Shown: positions 43,450 to 52,726 of the stretch, piece after piece
How positions within the stretch are numbered: position 1 is the stretch's first letter
Layout of the letters: each line of letters opens with the position of its first letter
Source: Sphingobacterium mizutaii
Lineage (GTDB): Bacteria; Bacteroidota; Bacteroidia; Sphingobacteriales; Sphingobacteriaceae
Direction: 5' to 3'
Length of the DNA stretch: 64,000 nt
Assembly: GCF_900187125.1 (NCBI RefSeq)
Contig: NZ_LT906468.1
Coordinates: 2,790,001 to 2,854,000, forward strand
The notes under the pieces: model-generated
What the model was told of the DNA's origin: nothing
Databases searched by the model: none
Seen by the model: only the letters and a program-made list of their open reading frames with translations
Position numbers and translations under genes: made by a program

Positions 43450-43866
43450 ATGTGGATCTTTTATGCATTACTATCGGCCCTATTTGCAGCACTGACTGCT
43501 ATATTCGCAAAAATCGGAGTCTCTCAGATCAACTCCAACTGAACCACAGCTATTCGTACAGTCATTGTATTATTTATGATTTGGAGCATCGTTTTAGTCA
43601 AAGTCGAACTGAAAGATATGGGAAGCATCTCAAAACAGAATATCTTATTGTTGATCCTATCAGGTATTGGGACCGGACTATCTTGGATATTCTATTTCAA
43701 AGCCTTACAACTCGGCAATGTCCCTCAAGTCGCTGCAATTGATAAATTAAGCGTCGCCATTACCATCATCCTATCCATAATCTTCCTAAAAGAAGCCCTC
43801 ACGGTAAAAACTGCAATTGGAGCAGGACTAATTATTTTAGGCACTTTAGTTCTTTCCATAAAATAG
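43450..43866 (+). pseudogene. EamA-type drug/metabolite transporter (single half), interrupted by an in-frame stop
   Basis: The frame from ATG at 43450 reads MWIFYALLSALFAALTAIFAKIGVSQINSN, then TGA at 43540-43542, then continues in the same frame as TTAIRTVIVLFMIW...LILGTLVLSIK with no shift. The two parts make a complete 138-residue EamA unit of four or five helices, so this is a nonsense mutation, not a frameshift. A start at a later in-frame ATG would lose the first helix. It could also be a sequencing error at one base pair. Confidence 0.72.
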
Positions 43867-44307
43867 CCTTGGTAATTAAGTCATTATCTAACCCCTAAAT
43901 TGAAAAATCAATCAAACTTGTTACAAAAAACTGTTCAATTAATTAACTTATTGATTTTTAATTAATTAATATTTTTACAGACCAAATTAGATATTTTATC
44001 AAAACTTTAATAAACTCTCCAAAATTGATCTATTCAACGCTTACTAATCAATAAAAATCTTGATTTAACTAAAATAAACCCACTATTTTCAAACTTATAC
44101 CGCAAACATGGTATATTCTTTTATTTATTAATCGAATTATCATTAGAGTATTATATTTTCTTAGTAATATTTAAGTTTGTTTATAAATGTTAAAGTTTTT
44201 CTATATTTGACACAATCAATAATTATGAAATCAATAAGCCTTCACTTATTGAAAATGTTTAACAAATAGTATTACTAACAAAATTTATTTACGAACAACG
44301 AAGTATT
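43867..44307. promoter_or_regulatory. AT-rich upstream region of susCD with -7 box at 44202-44209
   Basis: About 440 bp without coding signal, very AT-rich. A TATATTTG -7 box lies at 44202-44209, about 100 nt before the susC ATG, implying a 5' leader near 90 nt. No SusR, ECF/FecR or hybrid two-component gene is adjacent, so regulation is unknown. Confidence 0.45.
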
Positions 44308-47300
44308 ATGAAACAAAGATTACTCAGCGTTATTCTGCTGTGCTTGCTATTCGTAGGAGTAGCAAATGCACAACTAAGGCAGGTAAGCGGTAAAGTGACT
44401 TCGGCCTCGGATGGCAACTCCTTAAGTGGGGTTTCAATCCGTGTTGATGGAACTAATACTGCAACCCAGTCTGATGGTGATGGTAACTACACCATCGATG
44501 TATCTAGAGAAAATGCAACCCTTGTATTTTCTTACATTGGATATGCAACACAAAGAGTAGCAGTAGGAAACCAATCTACTGTAAATGTGCAATTAACCTC
44601 CTCTGACAACGAACTTGAAGAAGTGATCGTAACGGCTTTAGGGGTTAAAAGAGAAAAAAGAGAATTAGGTTATTCTGCTGAACAGGTAGATAGCAAAACC
44701 GTAAACAAAGCCAGCGCAGTAAACATCGCAAATGGATTACAAGGTAAAGTTTCAGGTTTGAATGTCACCACTTCCAATTCTGGAGTTTTTGAAGATGTCC
44801 GTATCAATTTACGTGGTATCAGATCATTAACTGGTAACAACAACCCTTTACTAGTATTGAATGGGGTACAGATGGACATTAAATATCTATCTTCCCTAAA
44901 TCCAAATGACGTAGAAAATGTATCCGTTTTAAAAGGTGCTGCAGCGGCTGCAATCTATGGTCCTGATGCTCGTAATGGGGTAATTTTGGTTAATACCAAA
45001 AGTGGGTCTGAAAGAACTGACATTAATGTCAGCCATTCTACCCAATGGCAAAACATCTCCTTCTTTCCAAAATTGCAAAAACAATTTGGACAAGGTTACG
45101 ATGGAATTATTGACCCAGTAGAAAACTGGTCTTGGGGACCAGCTTACGACGGACAAATTGCAGATATTGGCCCTCAATTACCTGATGGTAGCCAACAGAC
45201 TACTCCTTACGTAGGTACAGATGAACGCGAAAAATTCTACGACACTGGTGTTACTAACCAAACCAACGTATCTATTAACGCGAAAGATTTCTTCTTAAGT
45301 TTAGAAAACTCAGATATCAAAGGTATAGTACCGGGTGATAAAAACAGAAGAAACGGTATTCGCTTAAATGCAAAACGTGAATTTGGTATGTTCAGAGCAG
45401 GGGCAAACTTCAACTACTCCCAACAGAACTACAATACCTTTAACCAATCGGGTCCAGAGGATTACTTCACTGCCCAAGGTACTGGCGGTAATGACGGTCT
45501 TTTCAGCCAGTTGATCAATACACCTGCACATATTCCGCTTACCAAATACAAAGATTACAAAAACGATAAATTCGCGACTTACGAAAATTGGTTTACCAAC
45601 TATGGCTTAAACCCATATTTCACTCTTGATAACTGGCGTACAACAGGTAAAAAGCAAGATTTAATTACTAATATCGACCTTGGCCTAAAACCGTTCGACT
45701 GGTTAGACTTCACTTACCGTGCAAGTTTAACTTCTAGAGGAATTGCAGAGCGAGACCTTACTGTAGGTACTAAATCAACCCCATTCGGACAGTCTCGCGG
45801 TAAAACCCCAATCCCATCTTCATTAGAGGAATATAGCTATAACCAAACTATCTTGACTTCTGAACTCTTTGCGAATGTTACTAAACAAATCAATGACGAT
45901 TTCAAATTCAACGGTATCTTAGGAACCTTTGTAAGACAGAACGAATACAGAGCAACAACAGTTGGTGCAGGCAACCTAGTAATCCCAGAACTATATAACA
46001 TCAGCATCAGAACAGGAAACTTAACTGGAAACTCTGACGGTTATAAAACGAGATTGTTCTCTACCTACGGAAGTGCCGGTTTCAATTACAAAAATTGGGC
46101 TAATTTAGAATTCACTGGCCGTTGGGACAAAACTTCAACTTTGGCTCCAGGAAACAATTCATACTTCTACCCTGGAGTGAATGCTGCAGTAGTGGTTTCA
46201 GATGCTCTTGACATCACTTCTGATTTCTTTAATTATTTGAAAATAAGAGGTGCTTGGACCAAAACTGCCAATTCAGACATTAGCCCTTACTTCCTTGAGG
46301 CAACTTTCTCTCAAGCCAACGGATTCCCTTTCGGTGTAGTTTCTGGCTTGACTGCTAACAATGAATCCTATAACTACAACCTGAAACCAGAACGTATCAA
46401 CACAACTGAAGCAGGTTTTGAAGCAGGATTCTGGAACAATAGATTAACATTAGAAGCAACTTACTTCTTCTCGAAGAATACTGATCAAATTATCAGGGTA
46501 AGTACTTCAGAAGCTTCAGGTTACTCAAGAACGAACACCAATGCTGCATCTTTCAACAGTAAAGGTGTTGATTTTGACTTCAACCTATCTCCATTAATTA
46601 AATTTAATGATGGCGGTATCAACTTCAGAGGAAATTTCCTTTGGAATGATTCAGAAGTAACGAGCATCTACGAAGCTCAGGGATTGAACCAAAAAGAACT
46701 TGCTATCGGTGGTTATATTGCAGCAGGAAACTATGCTATCGTGGGTGAACCAGCATTTGTTATGCGTGGTACTGACTACGAGAGAGACGACCAAGGCCAT
46801 ATCATTGTAAGTGAAGCAGATGGTCGCCCTTTCACATCATCAACCAATGTAAACTTTGGAAGAACACTTCCAAAATGGATCATCGGATTGAACCCATCTG
46901 TAAACTACAAAAACTTCAACCTTTCAGCGTTATTTGAATATAAAGGTGGCCACGTAACTTCATTCTTTGGATTAGGTTCTGCAATGGCTTGGACCGGTGT
47001 ATCTGAAGCGACAGCTTACAACAACCGCGAACCTTTTATCCTGCCTAACTCTGTGATTGAAGATCCCAACAACCCAGGTTCATACATCCCTAACACCACT
47101 GCTAAAATTGGTGAAAACGAACCTATTTACAACTACTATACAGGAGAATTCGGAAATACCGCATCTAATTTTATTGTAAGTGCAAACCATTGGAGATTTA
47201 GGGAATTGGCATTATCGTATGATATTCCTGAAGCATGGCTTTCAGCAAGACAGAAAACCTTGAAAGGTCTTTCTATCGCGTTTGTTGGAAGAAATTTAGC

Positions 47301-47445
47301 TTTATGGCTTCCTAAAGAAAACAAATTCATGGACCCTGATTTTGACAGCATGGCTTCTGATTACCCGAATGCTTATGGCAATGTCAATGACACTTCAAAC
47401 CCACCTGTTAGAAATTTTGGGTTTACAATAAATGCTAGGTTCTAA
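44308..47445 (+). CDS. SusC/RagA family TonB-dependent outer-membrane receptor, 1045 aa
   Basis: A signal peptide (about 1-22) is followed by a carboxypeptidase-regulatory-like domain (about 25-105, GKVTSASDGNSLSGVSIRVDGTNT), then the ELEEVIVTALG linker and the plug (about 130-240: NIANGLQGKVSGLNVTTS, NLRGIRSLTG). The remaining 750 residues form the 22-strand barrel with the C-terminal aromatic NFGFTINARF. It imports a ligand with SusD as lid. The next gene is 16 nt away. The substrate is not predictable from these two genes alone. Confidence 0.95.
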   Translation: MKQRLLSVILLCLLFVGVANAQLRQVSGKVTSASDGNSLSGVSIRVDGTNTATQSDGDGNYTIDVSRENATLVFSYIGYATQRVAVGNQSTVNVQLTSSDNELEEVIVTALGVKREKRELGYSAEQVDSKTVNKASAVNIANGLQGKVSGLNVTTSNSGVFEDVRINLRGIRSLTGNNNPLLVLNGVQMDIKYLSSLNPNDVENVSVLKGAAAAAIYGPDARNGVILVNTKSGSERTDINVSHSTQWQNISFFPKLQKQFGQGYDGIIDPVENWSWGPAYDGQIADIGPQLPDGSQQTTPYVGTDEREKFYDTGVTNQTNVSINAKDFFLSLENSDIKGIVPGDKNRRNGIRLNAKREFGMFRAGANFNYSQQNYNTFNQSGPEDYFTAQGTGGNDGLFSQLINTPAHIPLTKYKDYKNDKFATYENWFTNYGLNPYFTLDNWRTTGKKQDLITNIDLGLKPFDWLDFTYRASLTSRGIAERDLTVGTKSTPFGQSRGKTPIPSSLEEYSYNQTILTSELFANVTKQINDDFKFNGILGTFVRQNEYRATTVGAGNLVIPELYNISIRTGNLTGNSDGYKTRLFSTYGSAGFNYKNWANLEFTGRWDKTSTLAPGNNSYFYPGVNAAVVVSDALDITSDFFNYLKIRGAWTKTANSDISPYFLEATFSQANGFPFGVVSGLTANNESYNYNLKPERINTTEAGFEAGFWNNRLTLEATYFFSKNTDQIIRVSTSEASGYSRTNTNAASFNSKGVDFDFNLSPLIKFNDGGINFRGNFLWNDSEVTSIYEAQGLNQKELAIGGYIAAGNYAIVGEPAFVMRGTDYERDDQGHIIVSEADGRPFTSSTNVNFGRTLPKWIIGLNPSVNYKNFNLSALFEYKGGHVTSFFGLGSAMAWTGVSEATAYNNREPFILPNSVIEDPNNPGSYIPNTTAKIGENEPIYNYYTGEFGNTASNFIVSANHWRFRELALSYDIPEAWLSARQKTLKGLSIAFVGRNLALWLPKENKFMDPDFDSMASDYPNAYGNVNDTSNPPVRNFGFTINARF

Positions 47446-47461
47446 TTTAATCGAGAAGAAA

Positions 47462-48961
47462 ATGAAACAAAAAATATTATTGGCAATACTAGCAACTTCA
47501 TTAGTATTGTCGGGTTGTAAAGATAGTTTCTTTGACATCAACACCAACCCAAATAGACCTACGATTGCTTCTGTCACTCCGCAGTACATTTTACCAATGG
47601 TACTGAAGCAGACAGCAACAAGAATGGGAACTCAATACTCCTTTGCAGCTTCTTGGACCGGATATTATGGTCGTGGCGCTAGTTATGGCCCAAGCTTACC
47701 TTTGGAAAATTACAGCATCACGCCTGCTTTCCAACAAGGTCAATGGGCAAACAGCACAACCACTTGGTTTGACGTCCTAAACGACGCTGAATTAATGGCT
47801 CAAAAAGCGGAAGCAACTAATGAAACTTTTTTCTTAGGTGTATCCAAGGTAATCAAGGCTATTGGCTTTATGTACCTGGTTGACATGTACAATAATGTGC
47901 CATATAAAGACGCATTAAAAGGTGATGCAAATATTGCTCCCGCATACGAAAAGGGACAAGACATCTATGCGGATTTACTTGTACAACTTGAGGAAGCTCG
48001 CCAAATTTTCAAGGCTAATCCTGAAATTTCAGATGCAACGGCGACAGCAGATGTCCTTTTTGGAGGCGATCTAACCATGTGGAGAAAGCTGGCTAATACC
48101 CAATCCCTTAAATTATTGATTCACCAATCAGAATTTGCAAAAAACCCTACTGCTGAGATTGCAAAAATTACGGCCGATGGTAGCGGATTTATTGAAGCCG
48201 GTAATTCAGCTAATTTAACCTTAAGCTTTGCCAATAACGAAGGCCAAGTAAACCCTGTCTATATGTCATATGTAGCAGACCAGAGTGGAATTGAAACCGA
48301 TGCTTTCAATAGGGTAAGCGCATATTTATTAGACAGATATGTTTCCAACAACGACATCCGGTATCAATATCTTTTCGATAAGGCTGATTCACCGGTAGAC
48401 CCTAACATTGAATATGTAGGCGCTATTTTCGGAGGCCCTACTGTTCAAGGATTGTATTCTGCGAACCAATCTAGGGTAGTTGGCCCAGGCATCGTTTCTT
48501 CTGGCTCTGCCCCGATGTGGTTCTTTACCTCTGTGGAGAGCTTATTCCTTCAAGCTGAAGCAACTCAACGCGGTTGGCTAGCTGGAAATGCTAAGACAAC
48601 TTATGAAAATGCAGTATCGGAATCCTTCAAATGGCTAAATGTAACCAATGCACAAGCTGAAGCAACGGATTTACTTGCCAATTCTGCAAATTGGGACAAC
48701 GCAGCAAACAAACTGGAGTTGATCATCAATCAAAAATATCTATCCCTTCCAAGTATCAACAACTTCGAAGCATGGGTAGATTATAGAAGGTTGGGATTTC
48801 CTACCGACGTTCCTTTGTCTGCAAACCCTAATATTCAAGGACGTAAAATACCTCTTCGTTTGATGTACCCTCAAAGCGAATACAGTTACAACAATGCAAA
48901 TGTAACAGCACAAGGAGACATCGATCCACAGACCAGTAAAATTTTCTGGGACGTGAATTAA
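47462..48961 (+). CDS. SusD/RagB family surface lipoprotein (PF12771-like), about 499 aa
   Basis: I use the ATG at 47462 (MKQKILLAILATSLVLSGC), which gives a perfect SPII signal with Cys19; an earlier frame start overlaps SusC. The mature protein begins KDSFFDINTNPNRPT and has the TPR-like helices characteristic of the SusD fold. It caps the SusC channel and captures ligand at the cell surface. Confidence 0.93.
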   Translation: MKQKILLAILATSLVLSGCKDSFFDINTNPNRPTIASVTPQYILPMVLKQTATRMGTQYSFAASWTGYYGRGASYGPSLPLENYSITPAFQQGQWANSTTTWFDVLNDAELMAQKAEATNETFFLGVSKVIKAIGFMYLVDMYNNVPYKDALKGDANIAPAYEKGQDIYADLLVQLEEARQIFKANPEISDATATADVLFGGDLTMWRKLANTQSLKLLIHQSEFAKNPTAEIAKITADGSGFIEAGNSANLTLSFANNEGQVNPVYMSYVADQSGIETDAFNRVSAYLLDRYVSNNDIRYQYLFDKADSPVDPNIEYVGAIFGGPTVQGLYSANQSRVVGPGIVSSGSAPMWFFTSVESLFLQAEATQRGWLAGNAKTTYENAVSESFKWLNVTNAQAEATDLLANSANWDNAANKLELIINQKYLSLPSINNFEAWVDYRRLGFPTDVPLSANPNIQGRKIPLRLMYPQSEYSYNNANVTAQGDIDPQTSKIFWDVN

Positions 48962-49009
48962 TTTGCACAACCAATCTGAGACATTCAGATTAAGAGAATA
49001 AAAGAAGGT

Positions 49010-49045
49010 CAGCAGTAATCAATTGGTTACTGCTGATTTTTTTAC
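49010..49045 (+). terminator. Terminator of susCD
   Basis: CAGCAGTAA (49010-49018) / TTACTGCTG (49027-49035) with an 8-nt loop, then ATTTTTTT. Confidence 0.88.
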
Positions 49046-49128
49046 AAACACTCCAGCATATCCTTTATTCTAGCTCCAATACCCTTAGATTTTCCCTCCA
49101 AAAAGTCTGTTTTATCCTTGAATTACCT

Positions 49129-49136
49129 TACCTTTG
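49129..49136 (+). promoter_or_regulatory. -7 promoter box (TACCTTTG) of ubiE/menG
   Basis: Exact TAnnTTTG match 22 nt before the chosen start at 49158. It also shows that an upstream TTG at 49134 is promoter DNA and not a start. Confidence 0.55.
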
Positions 49137-49157
49137 GCAGATAATAAAAATTTAAGA

Positions 49158-49895
49158 ATGAGCGACAACAAGATTATTCTTCCCGATCAGGCATCTCAAG
49201 AGCAAAAACATGTGCAGGTGAGAAAAATGTTCAATTCCATTTCAGGGAATTACGACAAACTCAACAAGGTCATTACTTTTGGAATGGAAAAAGGTTGGAA
49301 GAAAAATGTCTACAACCTTGTCGCAGCAAAAAGCCCCAATAAAATCTTGGACATTGCAACCGGAACCGGAGATATGCTCCTGCTTTTTGCTAATAGCAAA
49401 GCCTCGGAAATTATCGGAACAGACATTTCAGAAGGAATGCTCGCCGTAGCTGAAGAGAAAGTAAAACAGTTGGGCTTGGAAAACAGAATTAAACTTGATC
49501 AACAAGACGCTGAAAACCTAGAATTCCCAAACAATACTTTTGACGCAATCAGCATTACTTATGGCATTCGAAATTTCGAAAACCTGGACAAATGTTTACA
49601 AGAGATCTATCGCGTTACTGCTCCAGGAGGTCAGCTAATCGTCCTTGAAACATCCGTGCCTCAAAATTTTATCCTCAAGTCTGGTCATTTAATCTACACC
49701 AAATGGATCATGCCTTTATTGAGCCGCATGTTTAGCAAAGATAAAACTGCCTATAAGTACCTTTCAAAATCCGCTTTAAACTTCCCATACGGCGAAGCAT
49801 TAAAAAAACGATTCGAACAAGCCGGATATACAGACGTAAAGATTATGCCTCAATTTTTCGGAGCCTCCAGCATTTATCAAGGCATCAAGAAATAA
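49158..49895 (+). CDS. ubiE: Demethylmenaquinone/ubiquinone methyltransferase, 245 aa
   Basis: Start at ATG 49158 (MSDNKIILPDQ). SAM-binding motif LDIATGTGD is at 64-72, with the family segments VRKMFNSISGNYDKLN, AISITYGIRNFEN, APGGQLIVLETSVP and YLSKSALNFPYGEALKKRFEQAGY. It adds the C-methyl group to demethylmenaquinone in the last step of menaquinone synthesis (Bacteroidota use menaquinone, so menG would fit equally). Stand-alone gene with a strong terminator. Confidence 0.95.
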   Translation: MSDNKIILPDQASQEQKHVQVRKMFNSISGNYDKLNKVITFGMEKGWKKNVYNLVAAKSPNKILDIATGTGDMLLLFANSKASEIIGTDISEGMLAVAEEKVKQLGLENRIKLDQQDAENLEFPNNTFDAISITYGIRNFENLDKCLQEIYRVTAPGGQLIVLETSVPQNFILKSGHLIYTKWIMPLLSRMFSKDKTAYKYLSKSALNFPYGEALKKRFEQAGYTDVKIMPQFFGASSIYQGIKK

Positions 49896-49923
49896 TAGAT
49901 AAATTAACATATCCAAAACATCC

Positions 49924-49963
49924 AAAAAAAAGGATAGTGTCACAAAACACTATCCTTTTTTTG
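49924..49963 (+). terminator. Terminator of ubiE/menG
   Basis: AAAAAAAAGGATAGTGT / complement stem (about 49924-49940 and 49947-49962) with a 6-nt loop, T-run at the exit. Confidence 0.93.
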
Positions 49964-50005
49964 TTGTTTAAAATATCAAATTTCATCAACAACAACCCCA
50001 AAGTC

Positions 50006-50050
50006 TAAATACTAAATACTAACTACTAACTACTAACTACTAACTACTAC
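50006..50050 (+). repeat. Heptanucleotide tandem repeat just upstream of the antiporter gene
   Basis: Six 7-bp units, two TAAATAC and then four TAACTAC, end 5 nt before the ATG at 50056. The array occupies the position where a ribosome binding site or 5' leader would be. Confidence 0.85.
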
Positions 50051-50055
50051 ACCCC

Positions 50056-51654
50056 ATGCACAGCCTATTACCATTTATCTTGGTTTTAATACTGTTGATC
50101 GTATTTCTAACCATCTTTGCCAACCAGCTCAAAATAGCCTACCCTATCCTATTGGTATTGGCTGGTTTAGCGATCAGTTTTGTTCCAGGGCTACCTATCC
50201 TTAAGATCGACCCAGATCTCATTTTCTTTGTATTCCTTCCGCCATTACTCTACGAGGCGGCTTGGGGCGTCTCTTTCAAGGAAATGAAAAAATGGTGGCG
50301 CATCATCGGTAGTTTTGCCTTCCTAGTGGTATTCTTCACAGCCTTTTTAGTCGCTATTATTTCCAATCAGATCATTCCAGGTTTCAGCTTAGCATTAGGA
50401 TTTGTTCTTGGTGGAATTGTTTCACCTCCCGACGCAGTCAGCACAGGAGCTATAACTAAATTCGTCAAGATCCCCAAGTCGACAACAGCCATTCTAGAAG
50501 GCGAAAGTCTGTTGAACGATGCATCATCACTGATTATTTTTCGCTTTGCTTTGGTCGCGGTGGGTACTGGTCAATTTATTTGGCAAGATGCAGGCACCCA
50601 ATTTCTATGGATGTTATTTGGAGGCGTTGGCATCGGTCTCTTGGTGGCTCAAGTATTTATTTGGATTCACAAACATTTGCGGACTGAAGCCGCTTCAGAC
50701 ATCGCATTAAGCCTTATCAGCCCCTATTTCATGTACTGGCTGGCAGAACAGGCACATTGTTCTGGCGTACTGGCCGTCGTTGCTGGAGGTCTATATATGT
50801 CATCACAAAGACTCAAGTATTTAGCGGCAAGCAGTAGGATCAAAGGCGCATCTGTATGGGAAAGCTTTGTATTCCTATTGAATGGCATGGTCTTTTTATT
50901 AATCGGACTAGACCTTCCCGAAATCGTTGCTGGAATCCGATCCCATGGTACTCCATTAGGTACAGCGATTGGTTATGCCGTAATCATTACCTTGGTCTTG
51001 ATTGCTGCAAGGATGATTTCCGCTTTTGCAGCCATGTTGGCAACAATCGTGTTCAGGCCACAGATTGCGCATCAACAACAATTTAGTACACGTAGGTGGT
51101 ATACCCCACTCCTCATGGGTTGGACAGGAATGCGAGGGGTGGTTTCGCTTGCCGCGGCTTTGGCTATCCCATTAACCCTCCCAAACGGCGAAGCTTTTCC
51201 CCATCGAAATCTTATTTTATTTATCACTTTTATCGCTATTCTCTTAACCTTAGTTATCCAAGGGCTCACTCTACCCTATTTAATCGCTAAAACACAACCT
51301 TTCAAAGGTTACAAAAATGAAGAGGAAAAAGAAGCTGAAAATAGACTAAAAATGAAACTTGGTCTAAAGTCCCATGTTTACAATTTTGTCAAAGATAAAT
51401 ATGAAAACCATCATCAAGCTGATGCAGCTATGGAAAGAATCCTAAAATACTGGGAAGACCAATCAAAAGTCCAAGACAACAGCTGGATGAATGGTGTCAG
51501 CAAACAGACCTTATTGGAAATTTTTGCAGAACAAAGAATATATTTGACAAACCTCAACAAAGAGGAAGAATATGATGAAGAATTAATCCGTCAACAGATC
51601 TATCAAATCGATTTGGAAGAAGAAAGGATTATTTTAGTTTTCAAAAGCCATTAG
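50056..51654 (+). CDS. Cation:proton antiporter of the CPA1 family (NhaP/NhaG-like), 532 aa
   Basis: Twelve or so membrane helices occupy residues 1-415. The transport core motifs are GGIVSPPDAVST and ILEGESLLNDASSLIIFR with the paired acidic residues used for Na+/H+ exchange. The C-terminal 115 residues are a hydrophilic cytoplasmic domain (KNEEEKEAENRLKMKLGLKSHVYNFV). It moves Na+ (or K+) out for H+. The start follows a heptamer repeat. Confidence 0.9.
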   Translation: MHSLLPFILVLILLIVFLTIFANQLKIAYPILLVLAGLAISFVPGLPILKIDPDLIFFVFLPPLLYEAAWGVSFKEMKKWWRIIGSFAFLVVFFTAFLVAIISNQIIPGFSLALGFVLGGIVSPPDAVSTGAITKFVKIPKSTTAILEGESLLNDASSLIIFRFALVAVGTGQFIWQDAGTQFLWMLFGGVGIGLLVAQVFIWIHKHLRTEAASDIALSLISPYFMYWLAEQAHCSGVLAVVAGGLYMSSQRLKYLAASSRIKGASVWESFVFLLNGMVFLLIGLDLPEIVAGIRSHGTPLGTAIGYAVIITLVLIAARMISAFAAMLATIVFRPQIAHQQQFSTRRWYTPLLMGWTGMRGVVSLAAALAIPLTLPNGEAFPHRNLILFITFIAILLTLVIQGLTLPYLIAKTQPFKGYKNEEEKEAENRLKMKLGLKSHVYNFVKDKYENHHQADAAMERILKYWEDQSKVQDNSWMNGVSKQTLLEIFAEQRIYLTNLNKEEEYDEELIRQQIYQIDLEEERIILVFKSH

Positions 51655-51718
51655 CAACAAAAATAACAACAACAAAACAGCTTGTAAAACGTTTATTAGG
51701 AAACAATAAATCAGAATT

Positions 51719-52168
51719 ATGCCAACATTGGAACAAAGGATTGAGGAATTGAACAGACATTTTGGATTCAGGGAACATCCCGAAGACTTTAACTTTGAAC
51801 TGAATCCGGAACGCATCGCTTATAAAAACGAAGCATTAAGAACAAAAAACAGAGACCTTTATGCATCTTACCTAGCCGATAATTATCCGCGAGAAATGGA
51901 CCGTGAACTAGCCGATTTCGACAGTAAAGCAAATAGCCTAATCCAAGTCAGCAAAGACGAGGCTGAACAGCTTTTTGCAGATAACAAAATCAATATGCTA
52001 AAAAGTGATATCAGCTACAAAGACCCTGATGCCATCTTCCAAATGAAAAAAGTAAATGAAGAAGATTTAAACTGGCATTTAGAAGGCCATGAAACAGATT
52101 TACTGAATGGGAACTCCAGACCATTCGAAGCCTTGGAAGGCAAAAGCAATATCTGGCTGTTAAAATAA
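51719..52168 (+). CDS. Hypothetical soluble protein, 149 aa
   Basis: A charged, largely helical protein with no signal peptide or membrane helix (MPTLEQRIEELNRHFGFREHPEDFNFELNPERIAYKNEALRTKNRD). No family recognised. It begins 64 nt after the antiporter gene on the same strand; the interval is AAC-rich and has no clear terminator, so it may be read from the same transcript. Confidence 0.72.
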   Translation: MPTLEQRIEELNRHFGFREHPEDFNFELNPERIAYKNEALRTKNRDLYASYLADNYPREMDRELADFDSKANSLIQVSKDEAEQLFADNKINMLKSDISYKDPDAIFQMKKVNEEDLNWHLEGHETDLLNGNSRPFEALEGKSNIWLLK

Positions 52169-52482
52169 AACTCTCCCAATAATTCTTTAATAAAAATCAT
52201 TTTTAATAAAATCTGCAACTATTCATTAGTTGCAGAACATACCTTTTGTTACAAAAAAAACAGTTCCCTCCCATTTATTTTACTAACTCTAATTCCCTAA
52301 AAACCACTATAATATCTTAATAAATCAATTAATGTTTATTATTACTAAGTTAATTTTATTAATAATAATATGCGTACGAAATACATTTTCTTATTTATTT
52401 GAATAATACAATCTATTTTTGCTCACATTTTTATTTAATCAGTTAATATAAACACATTAAATTTTTCTTTGCAATAAACAAC
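52169..52482. promoter_or_regulatory. AT-rich upstream region with -7 box at 52414-52421
   Basis: About 310 bp of very AT-rich sequence without coding signal. A TATTTTTG box at 52414-52421 lies 61 nt before the small peptide gene. A short GCGTACGAAATAC segment and A/T runs are the only other structure. Confidence 0.4.
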
Positions 52483-52668
52483 ATGAACTACAACACTAAC
52501 GAAAAAAAAGTTTATGTCAATCCTATTATCCTCATTGAAGAAATTGAACTGGAGGTCGGGATTGCAGTCGGATCTTATAATATTAAGACAGGGGGAACTT
52601 CAAACGAACCAAGAATGGAAGATTGGGACACGAATACGGATGGTAAATTCAAAAACTTTGATCTATAA
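52483..52668 (+). CDS. Small 61-aa protein preceding a fimbrillin-like lipoprotein
   Basis: The peptide has a hydrophobic, acidic centre (NPIILIEEIELEVGIAVGS), then a Gly/Thr/Asn-rich C-terminus with GGTSNEPRMEDWDTNTDG. It lacks a signal peptide. Short proteins of this type (Asn-Pro followed by a hydrophobic strand and an A/V-GS turn) recur in Bacteroidota beside surface-protein genes, from memory. The next gene lies 58 nt downstream. Whether it is a precursor peptide, a small structural protein or a chaperone is unknown. Confidence 0.65.
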   Translation: MNYNTNEKKVYVNPIILIEEIELEVGIAVGSYNIKTGGTSNEPRMEDWDTNTDGKFKNFDL

Positions 52669-52726
52669 GTAAGAACCTAGAACATCCAAAAACCAATTTC
52701 TAATTTAAACCAATACTTAATTTAAC

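Noticed and set aside
50006..50050. Possible CRISPR or iteron array
   Set aside because: Simple contiguous 7-bp repeat without spacers; no replication or cas genes nearby.
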